Origin: Buttiauxella gaviniae
GTDB taxonomy: Bacteria; Pseudomonadota; Gammaproteobacteria; Enterobacterales; Enterobacteriaceae
NCBI RefSeq assembly: GCF_040786275.1
Contig: NZ_JBFMVT010000001.1
Span: 60,371 to 124,370, forward strand
Length of the DNA: 64,000 nt
Reading direction: 5' to 3'
Each line of letters opens with the position of its first letter. Within the stretch, counting starts at the first letter, position 1. The position numbers and the translations under genes were made by a program. A model generated the notes under the pieces. The model did no database searches. It was not told where the DNA came from and saw nothing but the letters and a program-made list of their open reading frames with translations. Of this stretch, positions 1 to 8,928 are shown piece after piece.

Positions 1-102
1 TTGCTGGGTGCGACACTTGAGGAAGAAAAAGCTGCGGACAGCAAGCTGAGTACAATTGCGGAATCCACGGTCAATCCGGATGCTGAGAAACACCCCGGTT
101 AA
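1..102 (+). CDS. C-terminal end of a YciF-like DUF892 protein (partial)
   Basis: The reading frame is open from the first base and stops at TAA 100-102, giving the last 33 residues of a protein that begins outside the window. The Glu/Ala-rich tail (LEEEKAADSKL, then IAESTVN) resembles the end of the ferritin-like DUF892 proteins YciE and YciF, helical-bundle stress proteins of enterobacteria. The metal-binding part is not in the window, so the assignment rests on a short tail. A hairpin follows at 142-168. A stress-island setting agrees with the dehydrogenase and small stress-type genes near 18-20.7 kb. Confidence 0.55.
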   Translation: MLGATLEEEKAADSKLSTIAESTVNPDAEKHPG

Positions 103-141
103 TACATTAATCGGATTTTATCATCATGGCAAAGTAAGAAA

Positions 142-168
142 TGCCATGCCAGATTTTGAGGCATGGCA
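142..168 (+). terminator. Hairpin after the yciF-like gene
   Basis: A perfect 9-bp stem (TGCCATGCC / GGCATGGCA) with a 9-nt loop lies 40 bp after the stop codon. No clear U-tract follows, so it could be a weak terminator or an mRNA 3' end structure. Confidence 0.45.
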
Positions 169-199
169 ATGAAAAGACCTTCAAGCCGCTAGCGCCGTC

Positions 200-859
200 T
201 TAAGAGAAAAAACGGGTTGAATCCTCGTTCAGGTAAGCAAATTCCCTGCTTTTTCCATGACTTATACAATTTTGATCAGATTGTTTATTGATATTATGAT
301 AATGAGATGCCATCCAGGTTTTAAAAAACGGGTTATGGATCATAACACTGAAACTGTTAAACGTTGAACAGCCAAACTTCTTTAAGACACTGAGGCGCAG
401 ATCGTAAATGGTTTTAATGTGAAGTTCCATTTTCACACTGATTTCAGCAGGTAACATCTCCATTGTAGAAAAAGCAATAAAGGTGGCTTCTCGTTCAGTG
501 AGGTGAAAATGTGGGTTCTGACTTTCTAAAATAAAACGAGATGTGTCTATGTTATCAAGTAAGCCAATCAATTTTTGAAGTGAGACTGAGATGGATACAC
601 GATGGGCAGGAAGCTCGCTGAGAAATGAATAGGGGTTGTCTCTGATAAAAAGAATGAATACCGTATCATAAAAGGAGTCTTTTCTTTCCAGAACCTCGTA
701 ATAGTATTCGGCTGTAAAAAAAACAAAATTGGCTTTTAATCTTTTATTATGGACATACTCTTCAACTAAGTTTAGTAATCCTAATCTTAGCCATGAATCC
801 TTGGTCAGAAAAGAAGTCGTATAGGTACATGGATAGTCGTTTATAATAATGTTCACCAT
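200..859 (-). CDS. LuxR-type (GerE HTH) transcriptional regulator
   Basis: A 219-aa protein whose C-terminal part (about residues 118-178) fits the LuxR/GerE helix-turn-helix: it begins with the usual LTERE segment and continues with EISVKMELHIKTIYDLR, the place of the recognition helix. The N-terminal half has no receiver-type phosphorylation site that I can see, so it is more like the orphan enterobacterial LuxR-like regulators than a two-component regulator. The start is supported by GGAG six bases before ATG. It is convergent with the yciF-like gene. Target genes cannot be told from the sequence. Confidence 0.7.
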   Translation of the reverse strand: MVNIIINDYPCTYTTSFLTKDSWLRLGLLNLVEEYVHNKRLKANFVFFTAEYYYEVLERKDSFYDTVFILFIRDNPYSFLSELPAHRVSISVSLQKLIGLLDNIDTSRFILESQNPHFHLTEREATFIAFSTMEMLPAEISVKMELHIKTIYDLRLSVLKKFGCSTFNSFSVMIHNPFFKTWMASHYHNINKQSDQNCISHGKSREFAYLNEDSTRFFS

Positions 860-1666
860 GCTTGCTCCTGATAAAAACAGCGTAATAAGCTACATACTCG
901 TTTTTTACGCTCCTGTAGTCTCAACCACCCCTAAGACTAAAAATCGACAGCCTGATAAATTTTACTTAACGTTACATTACGCTTATTTGCATTTTAAAAA
1001 ATGAAATTTTCTTACACAGCGTCCACTAGGGAATATTACACACTGGCATGCATATTACGCACGAGTGGGTGGTGATATAGAATGGCAGACGTACAGGCGC
1101 GGGTCTGCATATCTCTCATGCCAGTTACTTAGCGTTAACTTTGGCTGAATTAATATCCTATTTTCATCATCCTTTCTTCATGCTTCCTGAGCTTGGCTCA
1201 CTAATTATGTCAATAACACACTACTCACTAATAAGTATATACCATTCCAGTTTGGGCGCACCTGAAACAGCGTATCTGTTACATTTTTTTGCAGTCTAGA
1301 TGGCACAGTTAAAAATGCCCCCTGAAATACATTAAAAAAATTAACTTAATTTCCTGTGAGGAGCGTATTAGTAAAATGCATGCCCCTGATAATCAGGCAT
1401 TCGTATGAGTTAAATAAATCATCACACAAGCCTGGACGTATAATAAAGGTTAATGTTTTTAAATACGTACAGGAATTAACTGTTATTAAGGGAGTAATTC
1501 ATAGAAGAGAATTTTTACACATCAAGTTCTGAATGGATACGCCCGGTGCATCAAGGATGCATCACATGAAGTTATCATAATAACTGAACAGGGTATGAGA
1601 AAAGATGAGATGCGGGATTGATAGCTTATAAAGTCCTAGTTGGGGTCCGCTGGGAAAACGGAATCT
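860..1666. other. AT-rich gap without a recognisable gene
   Basis: About 800 bp between the LuxR-type regulator and the IS110 element. It is AT-rich with stop codons in all frames and holds the regulator's promoter region. A short dyad (GTGCATC / GATGCATCAC) lies near 1536-1566. I see no RNA gene or conserved ORF. Confidence 0.5.
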
Positions 1667-2982
1667 ATGGTCACTCCCGTTTTTGCAACACCGATTTTGA
1701 CGATAAGTTGGCTTGCTTGAATCTATCCGGCGTCTGAATGGGATTTTATTCCCGCGCCTCGATGAGTTCCGCGCCTGATGAACCTCCAGAAAATATACGG
1801 CTTCAATGAGCCTTTCCGTTTTACAGGTTCCTCAACAGGCCGGTGGGCCGTTAGTATCATCAATATCAGTATTCGCAAAACCAGATCAGTGATTCTTTAA
1901 ACCGGTGTATTTCTGCCGTTATGCTACATAAGTTTGCTGTCGTGCCGTTAGGGCCCAGGCTATTCTGGCCAGCTTGTTTGCCAGAGCACAAGTGACGACA
2001 AAGTTGCTTTTCCGGCACAGTAAATCCCTGACCCAATCGGCCAATTTGCCGGACTGGTGTTCCAGTTTTTGTATGAATACCCTGGCACATTGAACCAACA
2101 AAGTTCGGATCTTTTTGTTACCTCGCTTACTAATTCCCAGCAATGTCGTCCGACCTCCCGTGCTGTACTGTCGAGGCACTAGCCCTGTTGCCGCCGCAAA
2201 GTCACGACTGCTGGCGTACTGCTTCCCGTCGCCAATCTCAGTTGAAATAGTACTCGCTGTCAGTTTCCGACGCAGGGAATGCTCAGCAAGCGCTGTCCAA
2301 TCTCATCTTCGTCCAACTTTCGTTTCAACTGGGATTCCAAATCTTTAATCTGCTCAACAAGATAGTGATAATGCTGTTGTAATTTCAGCAATAACTGGCT
2401 GAGGTAAAGAGGCAAACTATTGTCCTCAAGAATGGTACTCAGTCGGCTAATAACGGCAGCTCCTCGGGGAACGCTAATGCCAAATTCCAGCAGAAAAGCA
2501 TGCATTTGATTGGTTGTTTTTACCTTATCCTGAACCAGGGACTCTCGGACACGGTGCAGAGCCCGCATTGCCTGCTGAGATTCCGTTCTAGGTTGCACAA
2601 AACGCATAGACGGACGCGATGCAGCTTCACAAATAGCTTCGGCGTCGACAAAGTCATTTTTGTTACTTTTAACGAATGGACGGACAAATTGTGGTGATAT
2701 CAGCTTTGGAAAATGCCCCAACTCTTCCAACTTGCGTGCCATAAAGTGAGAGCCTCCGCAGGCTTCCATTGCGATGGTCGTTGCCGGGCATGTCGCCAAA
2801 AATTCGATTAACTTTGGCCGGGTAAATTTTTTACGGTAAACAGCCTTGCCGCGACGATCCTGGCAATGAATATGGAAAGAGTTTTTACCCAGATCGATAC
2901 CAATGAGCGCAATGTTTTCCATGATAGTTCTCCGAATGAAAGCCTATCCTCAGCATAGTTCCGGGAAGGAGGGAGTGACCAT
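1667..2982 (-). mobile_element. IS110-family insertion sequence, inactivated
   Basis: The segment is bounded by a 12-bp inverted repeat (ATGGTCACTCCC at 1667-1678 and its complement at 2971-2982). Short terminal repeats of this type occur in the IS1111 branch of the IS110 family. The only gene is a DEDD transposase broken by a frameshift. No target duplication is expected for this family and none is seen. Confidence 0.65.
1919..2922 (-). pseudogene. IS110-family DEDD transposase with a frameshift
   Basis: The 5' part (2260-2922) encodes the RuvC-like catalytic domain: IGIDLGKNSFHIH supplies the first Asp, MEACGG the Glu, and NDFVDAEA the later Asp residues. The 3' part (to 1919) holds the C-terminal domain, including RQYSTGGRTTLLGISKRGNKKIR. 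The two halves lie in different frames: after PCVG the first frame meets TGA near 2258, while the second frame reads KLTASTISTEIGDGKQYA across the same DNA. A loss of one or two bases near 2262 explains this. The protein is therefore probably inactive. Confidence 0.8.
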
Positions 2983-3115
2983 CTCATTAAATATCCTACG
3001 CTAAGCCTGTTTTTTAAGTAGGCATGGCAGGCAGCTTTGAGCGAGTGTAGTGGATCGGTAATTCAGGACACCTCGAAATCCTGTTAATGTTAAAGCAGTG
3101 AATGTGAGGTGATGC

Positions 3116-3433
3116 ATGATCAAAACTCGTCGGACTAAACTCACATTTTCCCCAGAGTTCAAACTCGAAGCTATCGAACAGGTTGTTAAATACCAGCGAG
3201 ATGCACGGGAAGTTGCTCAGGCGCTCGAACTCAACCCTGACCATTTGCGCAAATGGATACGTCTGTACAAGCAAGAGGTTCAGGGTATTGAGCCCGTCGG
3301 CAATGCCATTACCCCTGAACAGCGCGAAATTCAGCAGCTTAAAGCGCAGATAAAGCGTCTTGAAATGGAAAAAGAAATACTAAAGCAGGCTGCCGTGCTG
3401 ATGAGCGAAGCTCCCGGAAAGTTATCGCGCTAA
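3116..3433 (+). CDS. IS3-family OrfA (HTH/leucine zipper)
   Basis: A 105-aa protein with an N-terminal helix-turn-helix ([15 protein letters not shown], then LRKWIRLYK) and a C-terminal heptad-rich segment ([18 protein letters not shown]), the usual plan of IS3 OrfA. It binds the element's ends and supplies the N-terminal part of the OrfAB transposase made by programmed -1 frameshifting. It is followed by orfB in another frame. Confidence 0.8.
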   Translation: MIKTRRTKLTFSPEFKLEAIEQVVKYQRDAREVAQALELNPDHLRKWIRLYKQEVQGIEPVGNAITPEQREIQQLKAQIKRLEMEKEILKQAAVLMSEAPGKLSR

Positions 3434-3459
3434 TCACACGGCTGAAAGCAAAGTGGCCT

Positions 3460-4281
3460 GTGCAGATCCTTTGTCATTTATTCGGTATTCGCCGTAGTGT
3501 TTATTACGCGCAGGTGAAGCGTCCTGTTAAGGTGCAAAGAATTGCACTACGAAGTCGGGTGAGAGCATTCCATGCTCTCAGTCGTGGCGCTGCAGGGAGT
3601 CGGGCAATCAGTCAGATGTTGCGCCAGAGTGGCGTTAATGCAGGCCGGTGGCTGGCGCGCCGACTGATGCAGGAATGTGGGCTGACCAGTCTCCAGCCTG
3701 TTAAACATCGCTACCGGTTAAATGAAGACAACAGCCCGGCATTACCGAACTTGTTGAACCGGCAGTTTAACCCCTACGCACCAAACCGCGTCTGGTGTGG
3801 TGATATCAGCTTTATTCGCCTGCAGGACAGATGGTGCTATCTCGCACTTGTTGTTGATTTATATTCACGCCGGATCATCGGTTCAGCCCTCTCATTAACC
3901 GCTGATGCTGATTTGGTGTGCAGGGCTTTGCGTAATGCCCTGGAGACACGGCCGCGTAATGAACGTCTTCTGTTTCATTCCGATCAAGGTGCTCAATATA
4001 AAAGCAATAAATACACAACGTTACTCTGGCGCTATGGGGTAATGCAAAGTATGAGTCGCAGAGGGAACTGTCTGGATAATTCGCCGATGGAAAGAGTCTT
4101 TCGCAGCCTTAAAAGTGAATGGTTACCAAAAGGTGGTTATGGTGATTTTAGTCTTGCAGTACGCGATATAAACCAGTGGATAAATAGTTATTACAACGTT
4201 TATCGCCCTCATACGAACAACGGTGGTTTACCGCCTTGTTTGCATGAAGAAAAGTGGAAGCAGGTTATTCCGGTGTCCTGA
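3460..4281 (+). CDS. IS3-family OrfB (DDE integrase domain)
   Basis: The open frame from GTG 3460 gives 273 aa with a DDE integrase core: first Asp in VWCGDISFI, second Asp in FHSDQGAQY, Glu in [14 protein letters not shown]. It would be made as an OrfAB fusion by frameshifting from the overlapping orfA frame, so the GTG is only a nominal start. The frame is intact to its end, 17 bp inside the right terminal repeat, so this element may still be active. Confidence 0.8.
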   Translation: MQILCHLFGIRRSVYYAQVKRPVKVQRIALRSRVRAFHALSRGAAGSRAISQMLRQSGVNAGRWLARRLMQECGLTSLQPVKHRYRLNEDNSPALPNLLNRQFNPYAPNRVWCGDISFIRLQDRWCYLALVVDLYSRRIIGSALSLTADADLVCRALRNALETRPRNERLLFHSDQGAQYKSNKYTTLLWRYGVMQSMSRRGNCLDNSPMERVFRSLKSEWLPKGGYGDFSLAVRDINQWINSYYNVYRPHTNNGGLPPCLHEEKWKQVIPVS

Positions 4282-4298
4282 TTTTGTGATCCACTACA

Positions 4299-4558
4299 GT
4301 ACCGGAACAACGTGATTGAGTATGACCACGGCAAACTGAAACGGATAATCAATGCCACACTGGGATTCAAATCAATGAAAACGGCTTACGCCACGATAAA
4401 AGGGCTCGAAGTCATGCGAGCGCTGCGTAAAGGACAGGCTGAATCATTTTACTTGGGCCATCCCCTGGGCGAGATGCGTCTGGTGAGCAGAGTGTTTGAA
4501 ATTTAAAGTCCTTCAGCAACACCAGAGGCTTCACTATCACGATCTTTGCAACAGTGCC
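4299..4558 (+). mobile_element. Right-end remnant of an IS6-family (IS26-like) element
   Basis: Nearly identical to the last 260 bp of the intact IS6-type element at 11178-12001. It encodes the last 64 residues of the transposase (from MIEYDHGKLKR to VSRVFEI, 4312-4506) and the right terminal repeat ending CAGTGCC. The left part is missing at the border with the IS3-family element. With the intact copy it forms a pair of direct repeats about 7.4 kb apart. Confidence 0.85.
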
Positions 4559-4565
4559 GTGAAAA

Positions 4566-6575
4566 TTATGAGTGTTGTAATAGTAGTTTATTTATTTCCT
4601 CACTAGGCATAGGGCGGTAAAATAAAAAACCCTGTATTGAGTCAATGCCGGATTTGACGCATTCAGTATATTCCAATTCGGTCTCAACACCCTCAATTAA
4701 AATATTGGAACAGGATGTGCGACAAAGGTTAACTACTTGGTTCAGGAATTTCCCTCCATGTGGCAATGATAATCCATTAACTAATGTTCGATCTAGCTTT
4801 ATTTTATCAAGTTGATATTTTAATAAATATGATAAGGTTGAATATCCACTACCAAAATCATCGAGAGCTATTTTTACTCCTTTTTCTTGAAGATTTGATA
4901 TTATAGAACCTAGTTTTTCAGGGTTGGATATTTTTTGAGATTCAGTAATTTCAAGCTCCAAATAGCAGCCCGAAGGAATGCCTTGACGCAATAAATCATC
5001 CACGATAACCAATAATCTTGGGTCGGTAATTGTTTGTGGAGATATATTAACAGATAAAGTCATTCCTGGCAGAAATGTAAGTTTTTCCCGTGCGTGGGAA
5101 ATGGCATTTTCCAAAACCCAGAAATCCATCTCTGGCATTATATTTAATTTTTCATAATGAGACAGGAAATATGGAGGCGTTATTTTGCCGTCATGTCCCT
5201 TATGACGCAATAACACTTCTAATGCTGTAATTTTCTTGTCAAAAACTCGAACCTGAGGTTGAAAGAAAAGTATAAAATCACCTGATTTAGTTAGTTTTTT
5301 GATCTGTAGCTGCGCTTCGATGATTTCATCCAGCTCGTTTAGGTGATGGCTTTTTGATATTAAACCCACATCTAACGATGATTTTGTTATATTGCTACTT
5401 GGTAATATTTCTGGTATTGCATCAATAATATTTAAGGTGGTGATTTTTTCCATGATACGGAAAAATGGGTAATAAATTAGAGCGCCAAAAAAAATAATGG
5501 AAATATGTAATGCAACGGCGGTTATATTACCACCAGTGGCAACCCAAGAATTAATTAGTGGCGGCGTGGCCCATCCCACAAGGTTATGCATAGGTTCTAT
5601 CACACCATATGCTGTTGCTGCATATGCGATGTTATAATTTACTAACGGTGTTAATAAGAATGGAACTATCATAATAGGATTCAAAACTATAGGAAACCCA
5701 AATATAAGAGGTTCATTTATATTAAAGAAAGCAAGTGGAAGAGATGTTTTGATTAGTTTATTATATTGCTTTGCTCTGGAGAATATTAGGCATATCAGTA
5801 AGCTTAAAGTAGATCCTGTGCCACCAGTTGAACACCAAACATCATAAAATGACTGGTTAAGAATATTTAGGTGTGATGTTCCATTCGCCCATTGGGTTAT
5901 ATTTATATTCGACTCCCTAATAAATTCATATCCAATATCTTGAAACATAAGCTGCCCATGAATCCCTAAGAACCAAGAGAAACCTCGGGCTAGCTCATAA
6001 AGCATTCCGCTAGAGTAACTGTCAGGATAAATTAAAGATGAAATATATTTAGGGGCATTTGATAGATTTGTCGGCATCAATACCTTGATAGCCAAGCTGA
6101 GAAATAAAATAGAAATTAAAGGTGTCACTACAAGCATCATATTGAGTAGAAATTTGTTTGGAAATTTTTCATTCCTCCATGATATTTTTTCAATTATAAC
6201 ATTGACTATTATGGATAAAGCTATTGATATTGGAATGCTTGTATTAAGATAAAATGTTGTTTCATTGGAGAACATCCCTGTAACCATCATTAATGCGGTT
6301 AAGTTTGTAGCTATTGATAGGATAAGAGGAGTTTTATTTCTCGTGGACCAATGGAAAGAAAATAACATGTTTATTATTATTGGCATCATAGTTAGCATGC
6401 TGAGCTGGAGGTTATTTAACCATTCAGATTCTTTTATATAGCCTAGGTGAAATACTACAGTTGAAATAACAACAATGATCGCTCTAATCATAGAGTATGG
6501 CATTATTGACATAGTGCTTGCCACGGTGTTATGAGCTACTCTGCTCTTAGATAAATGTGCGAGTAATGTTATCAA
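4566..6575 (-). CDS. PTS EIIC-like membrane domain fused to an EAL phosphodiesterase
   Basis: 669 aa from a TTG start preceded by AAGAGA. Residues ~1-380 form many membrane segments and carry the signature of the lactose/cellobiose PTS permease EIIC family, NINEPLIFGFPIVLNP near residue 290. Residues ~415-669 are an EAL domain. All expected catalytic positions are visible: EVL in place of EAL (LEVLLRHK), Asn in SVNIS, Glu in LEITES, DDFGSG, Lys in KIKLD, EGVE and QGFL. It should therefore hydrolyse c-di-GMP at the inner membrane, possibly tuned by a sugar bound to the EIIC part. No EIIA or EIIB genes are nearby. The gene is much richer in A+T than the tra region, which suggests separate acquisition. 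Its stop lies 7 bp from the IS6 remnant. Confidence 0.85.
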   Translation of the reverse strand: MITLLAHLSKSRVAHNTVASTMSIMPYSMIRAIIVVISTVVFHLGYIKESEWLNNLQLSMLTMMPIIINMLFSFHWSTRNKTPLILSIATNLTALMMVTGMFSNETTFYLNTSIPISIALSIIVNVIIEKISWRNEKFPNKFLLNMMLVVTPLISILFLSLAIKVLMPTNLSNAPKYISSLIYPDSYSSGMLYELARGFSWFLGIHGQLMFQDIGYEFIRESNINITQWANGTSHLNILNQSFYDVWCSTGGTGSTLSLLICLIFSRAKQYNKLIKTSLPLAFFNINEPLIFGFPIVLNPIMIVPFLLTPLVNYNIAYAATAYGVIEPMHNLVGWATPPLINSWVATGGNITAVALHISIIFFGALIYYPFFRIMEKITTLNIIDAIPEILPSSNITKSSLDVGLISKSHHLNELDEIIEAQLQIKKLTKSGDFILFFQPQVRVFDKKITALEVLLRHKGHDGKITPPYFLSHYEKLNIMPEMDFWVLENAISHAREKLTFLPGMTLSVNISPQTITDPRLLVIVDDLLRQGIPSGCYLELEITESQKISNPEKLGSIISNLQEKGVKIALDDFGSGYSTLSYLLKYQLDKIKLDRTLVNGLSLPHGGKFLNQVVNLCRTSCSNILIEGVETELEYTECVKSGIDSIQGFLFYRPMPSEEINKLLLQHS

Positions 6576-6733
6576 TTTATTTCTCTTATTCTCTTAATTT
6601 GCTTTTTTATGAGGTTGTTCTTCATCAATGAAATATGCGGTTTTATAATACAATAATTTTTATTCGAATATTTTCATGTGAGTTACAACTACTATTAAAC
6701 GTATCTTTTTATCTCAAATCTGGAAGTATGTGC

Positions 6734-6762
6734 TTGAGATCCCCTTTGGATCATCGTAATCT
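6734..6762 (+). promoter_or_regulatory. RNA II-type promoter
   Basis: TTGAGA (6734-6739), a 17-bp spacer and TAATCT (6757-6762). The same elements and spacing are found in the p15A RNA II promoter. It lies about 7 bp before the RNA II-like sequence. Confidence 0.7.
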
Positions 6763-6768
6763 CTTGCT

Positions 6769-7065
6769 CTGTAAACGAAAAAACCGCGTTGCTGGGCGGT
6801 TTTTTCGACGGTTCTCCGTGTCAGCAAACATTTTGAACCGAGGTAACTGGCTTGGAGGAGCGCAGTAACCAAAACAGTTCTTCTAGTTTAGCCTCAACAG
6901 GGCTTAAATATCAAGACTCAACTCCTCTAACCAGTTACCAATGGCTACCGCCAGTGGCGATTCGTCGTGTCTTTCAGGGTTGGACTCAAGTGAACAGTTA
7001 ACTGAAATGGCGTGGTAGTCGGACTAAACGGGGAGTTCGTGCATATAGTCCAGCTTGGAGCGAAC
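6769..7065 (+). ncRNA. Truncated p15A/ColE1-type RNA II (primer RNA) without origin
   Basis: The + strand follows the p15A/ColE1 primer RNA closely: the first stem-loop (AAAAAACCGC...GCGGTTTTTT), then GAGGTAACTGGCTTGGAGGA, GGTTGGACTCAAG, GGGGAGTTCGTGCATA and CAGCTTGGAGCGAAC. The match fades at about 7065, roughly 300 nt into a primer that is normally about 550 nt long. The RNase H processing site and replication start are absent, so it cannot prime replication. It is the remnant of a small multicopy replicon captured by the larger plasmid. Confidence 0.8.
6778..6878 (-). ncRNA. p15A/ColE1-type RNA I (antisense copy-number inhibitor)
   Basis: About 101 nt on the - strand, antisense to the start of RNA II. 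It runs from a position equivalent to the ColE1 RNA I start (t6878) to a hairpin with a U-run at 6778-6783. Its promoter is visible: TTGATA (complement of 6909-6914), an 18-bp spacer and TAAACT (complement of 6885-6890). Nothing in it is deleted, so it could still be made and act in trans on related ColE1-type plasmids. Confidence 0.7.
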
Positions 7066-7227
7066 CACCTGTCATGAGCTCACTCTATGCTTTCTGAACA
7101 ATTTAAAATAATATGTTTATATTATTAATAAACCTCTGAATATATCTAATATGAGAAAACTGAAGGTTGTTTTTTAAGCATTTATTTTTTAATGCAGTAA
7201 GTCATCATATCATTCTGGCATGATATA

Positions 7228-8455
7228 TTATTCAGCAATGAGATAACAATTCCTGCCATTTTGCTTTGCCTTATAAAGTGCTTTATCAGCGCGGGTTATT
7301 ATGTTGTTTATGTTGTTTATGTTGCTTCCTGCGTTGCAAATAGAGGCTCCTTGCGTTACTGAAATGGGTTTGTTTCCTATAGATTTAAGGCTGTTTTCAT
7401 TGATAGCTGTTTTTATTTGATCACAAATCATATCGACCTTCTTGTTGGTTGCATTATTTATTATGATAGCAAACTCATCTCCGCCATATCGAGAAATACT
7501 TGCGGCAAAACATTTAATGCAATCCTGAATTTTATCAGCAACAGTTATAAGACACTCATCGCCAGCAACATGACCAAAAATGTCATTTATAGTCTTAAAA
7601 AAATCAATGTCGACAAGTATGATTGCAAAAGGTTCTTGTTGAATTACAAATTTTGATATTGCTCTTTTAGTTCATTCTCAAAGCCTCGGCGATTTAAGAC
7701 ATTGGTCAAATAATCAGTCTGAGCATGATAACGCGCATTAAATACTTTTTTTTCTAAAGTTAAAGAATTCGCTACTTCTCTTTTTATTCTTTGTTTGATT
7801 AATGAATCACTCGTTTTCACAATAAACCAAATACCTAATATAATAATGAAAATATTCAGGGTTTGGAGTGATCCATTTTTTAGAAATGTAGATAACAGTA
7901 ATGAGCTGAAAACAGGTAGGCTATAAATGGAAATTAGTTTTAAGGTATAGCCTGATACAACTCCGCAAAATAATATAATGATACAAAGGAAAATAGGTCC
8001 GAGAAGACGATTTTCCATAACATAGCAAAAAATAACCCCCCCCAGATTAACCCATTAGTAAAAATAAGAACTGATGCATTCCGCATCCAATTTTTGTCGA
8101 GATAAAAAGGATTTAATGTTCGGATGAGCCATAATGTGGAAATGAACAAAATATAGACTAATGCAAATATTTCACTTTGATTTTTGGCTAAAATATTTTG
8201 ACTTCTATCCAGAAAAATCGCATAAAATAAAACGAAAATAGATAATGTCAATGTAACCATAATAAACCATGTGCCACTACGAGAAATCATGTTACGTCTC
8301 TCTTCATCCATGGCTGCATCAGTGTTCATAATATTATAACTCTCTTTACTTGTGCTAATGGTTGTTAACATTTGAAGTGCTTTTATGTTTAAGATTTTTA
8401 TGCTATCATAAACCCCTTCTATTGGTAATAATTCTTTACACGAATACATACACAT
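7228..8455 (-). pseudogene. Membrane-bound GGDEF diguanylate cyclase, frameshifted twice
   Basis: Three frames together make one membrane GGDEF protein. Frame 1 (from 8455) gives a hydrophobic N-terminal region. Frame 2 (to 7644) continues the membrane part and reads DYLTNVLNRRGFE, the usual start of the GGDEF domain. Frame 3 reads FAIILVDIDFFKTIND, then SRYGGDEFA with an intact GGDEF signature, and ends at 7228. The first break is at a run of eight G on the coding strand (8036-8043): nine would restore WGGVIFCYVMENR. The second is at a run of four A (7664-7667): five would restore ELKRAISKF. As read, no active cyclase is made. Start 8455 is approximate. Confidence 0.8.
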
Positions 8456-8747
8456 AGAATCTTTTCACTCGAGCATTATCCTCGCTATGCAAATAATTAC
8501 GGTATGCTATCCTGCACGAAGCCGAAGCAGTCAAAAATGAGTATTCTGACACCCTGATATTGTTATCCAATATGTTTTTATAAGCTAAGGTTCATGGCTG
8601 TTTTACGACCCCATATAGCGTTAAGATCAGCATTGAGGTCAAATGAGGTTTTAGGCTATGAGCTAATTTAATCTCATGAATGCTGAGCTATTATTGAGCT
8701 TTTCACATACTGGAATAAGTATATCATTTATAGAAAATTACAATATC

Positions 8748-8778
8748 AAAAAACCGCCAACTCGAAACGAGTCAACGG
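8748..8778 (-). terminator. Rho-independent terminator of the hns-like gene
   Basis: On the - strand a GCCGTTGACTCG...CGAGTTGGCGG hairpin is followed by six T. It lies 17 bp after the stop codon of the truncated hns-like gene. Confidence 0.8.
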
Positions 8779-8794
8779 CATTTTAAAATTGATA

Positions 8795-8928
8795 TCAAAT
8801 CACAAAATCTTCCAAACTCTTGCCACTATCCAAAGCAACCTTCATTGCTTTAGGAGTGCGACCCTGACCAGTCCATGTCTGTTTAATACCATTTTCATCA
8901 AGGTATTTGTATTTAGCTGGGCGAGGCT
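8795..8928 (-). pseudogene. C-terminal fragment of an H-NS-family protein
   Basis: The last ~44 codons of an H-NS-like gene: [12 protein letters not shown], then TWTGQGRTP and KSLEDFVI. This is the H-NS C-terminal DNA-binding domain with its TWTGQGRTP minor-groove loop. The oligomerisation domain is missing because the IS3-family element begins at 8929. Plasmid-borne H-NS-like proteins normally silence AT-rich acquired DNA; this copy cannot oligomerise. Its own terminator remains just downstream. Confidence 0.85.

Larger units (their letters stand above)
3046..4298 (+). mobile_element. Complete IS3-family element (IS51-like)
   Basis: A 1253-bp element with imperfect terminal inverted repeats starting TGTAGTGGATC at both ends, and two ORFs in the orfA/orfB arrangement of the IS3 family. 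It lies against the IS6-type remnant at 4299, whose left part is missing. I see no clear 3-bp target duplication (GAG on the left, GTA on the right), so its flanks have probably been rearranged. Confidence 0.8.
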
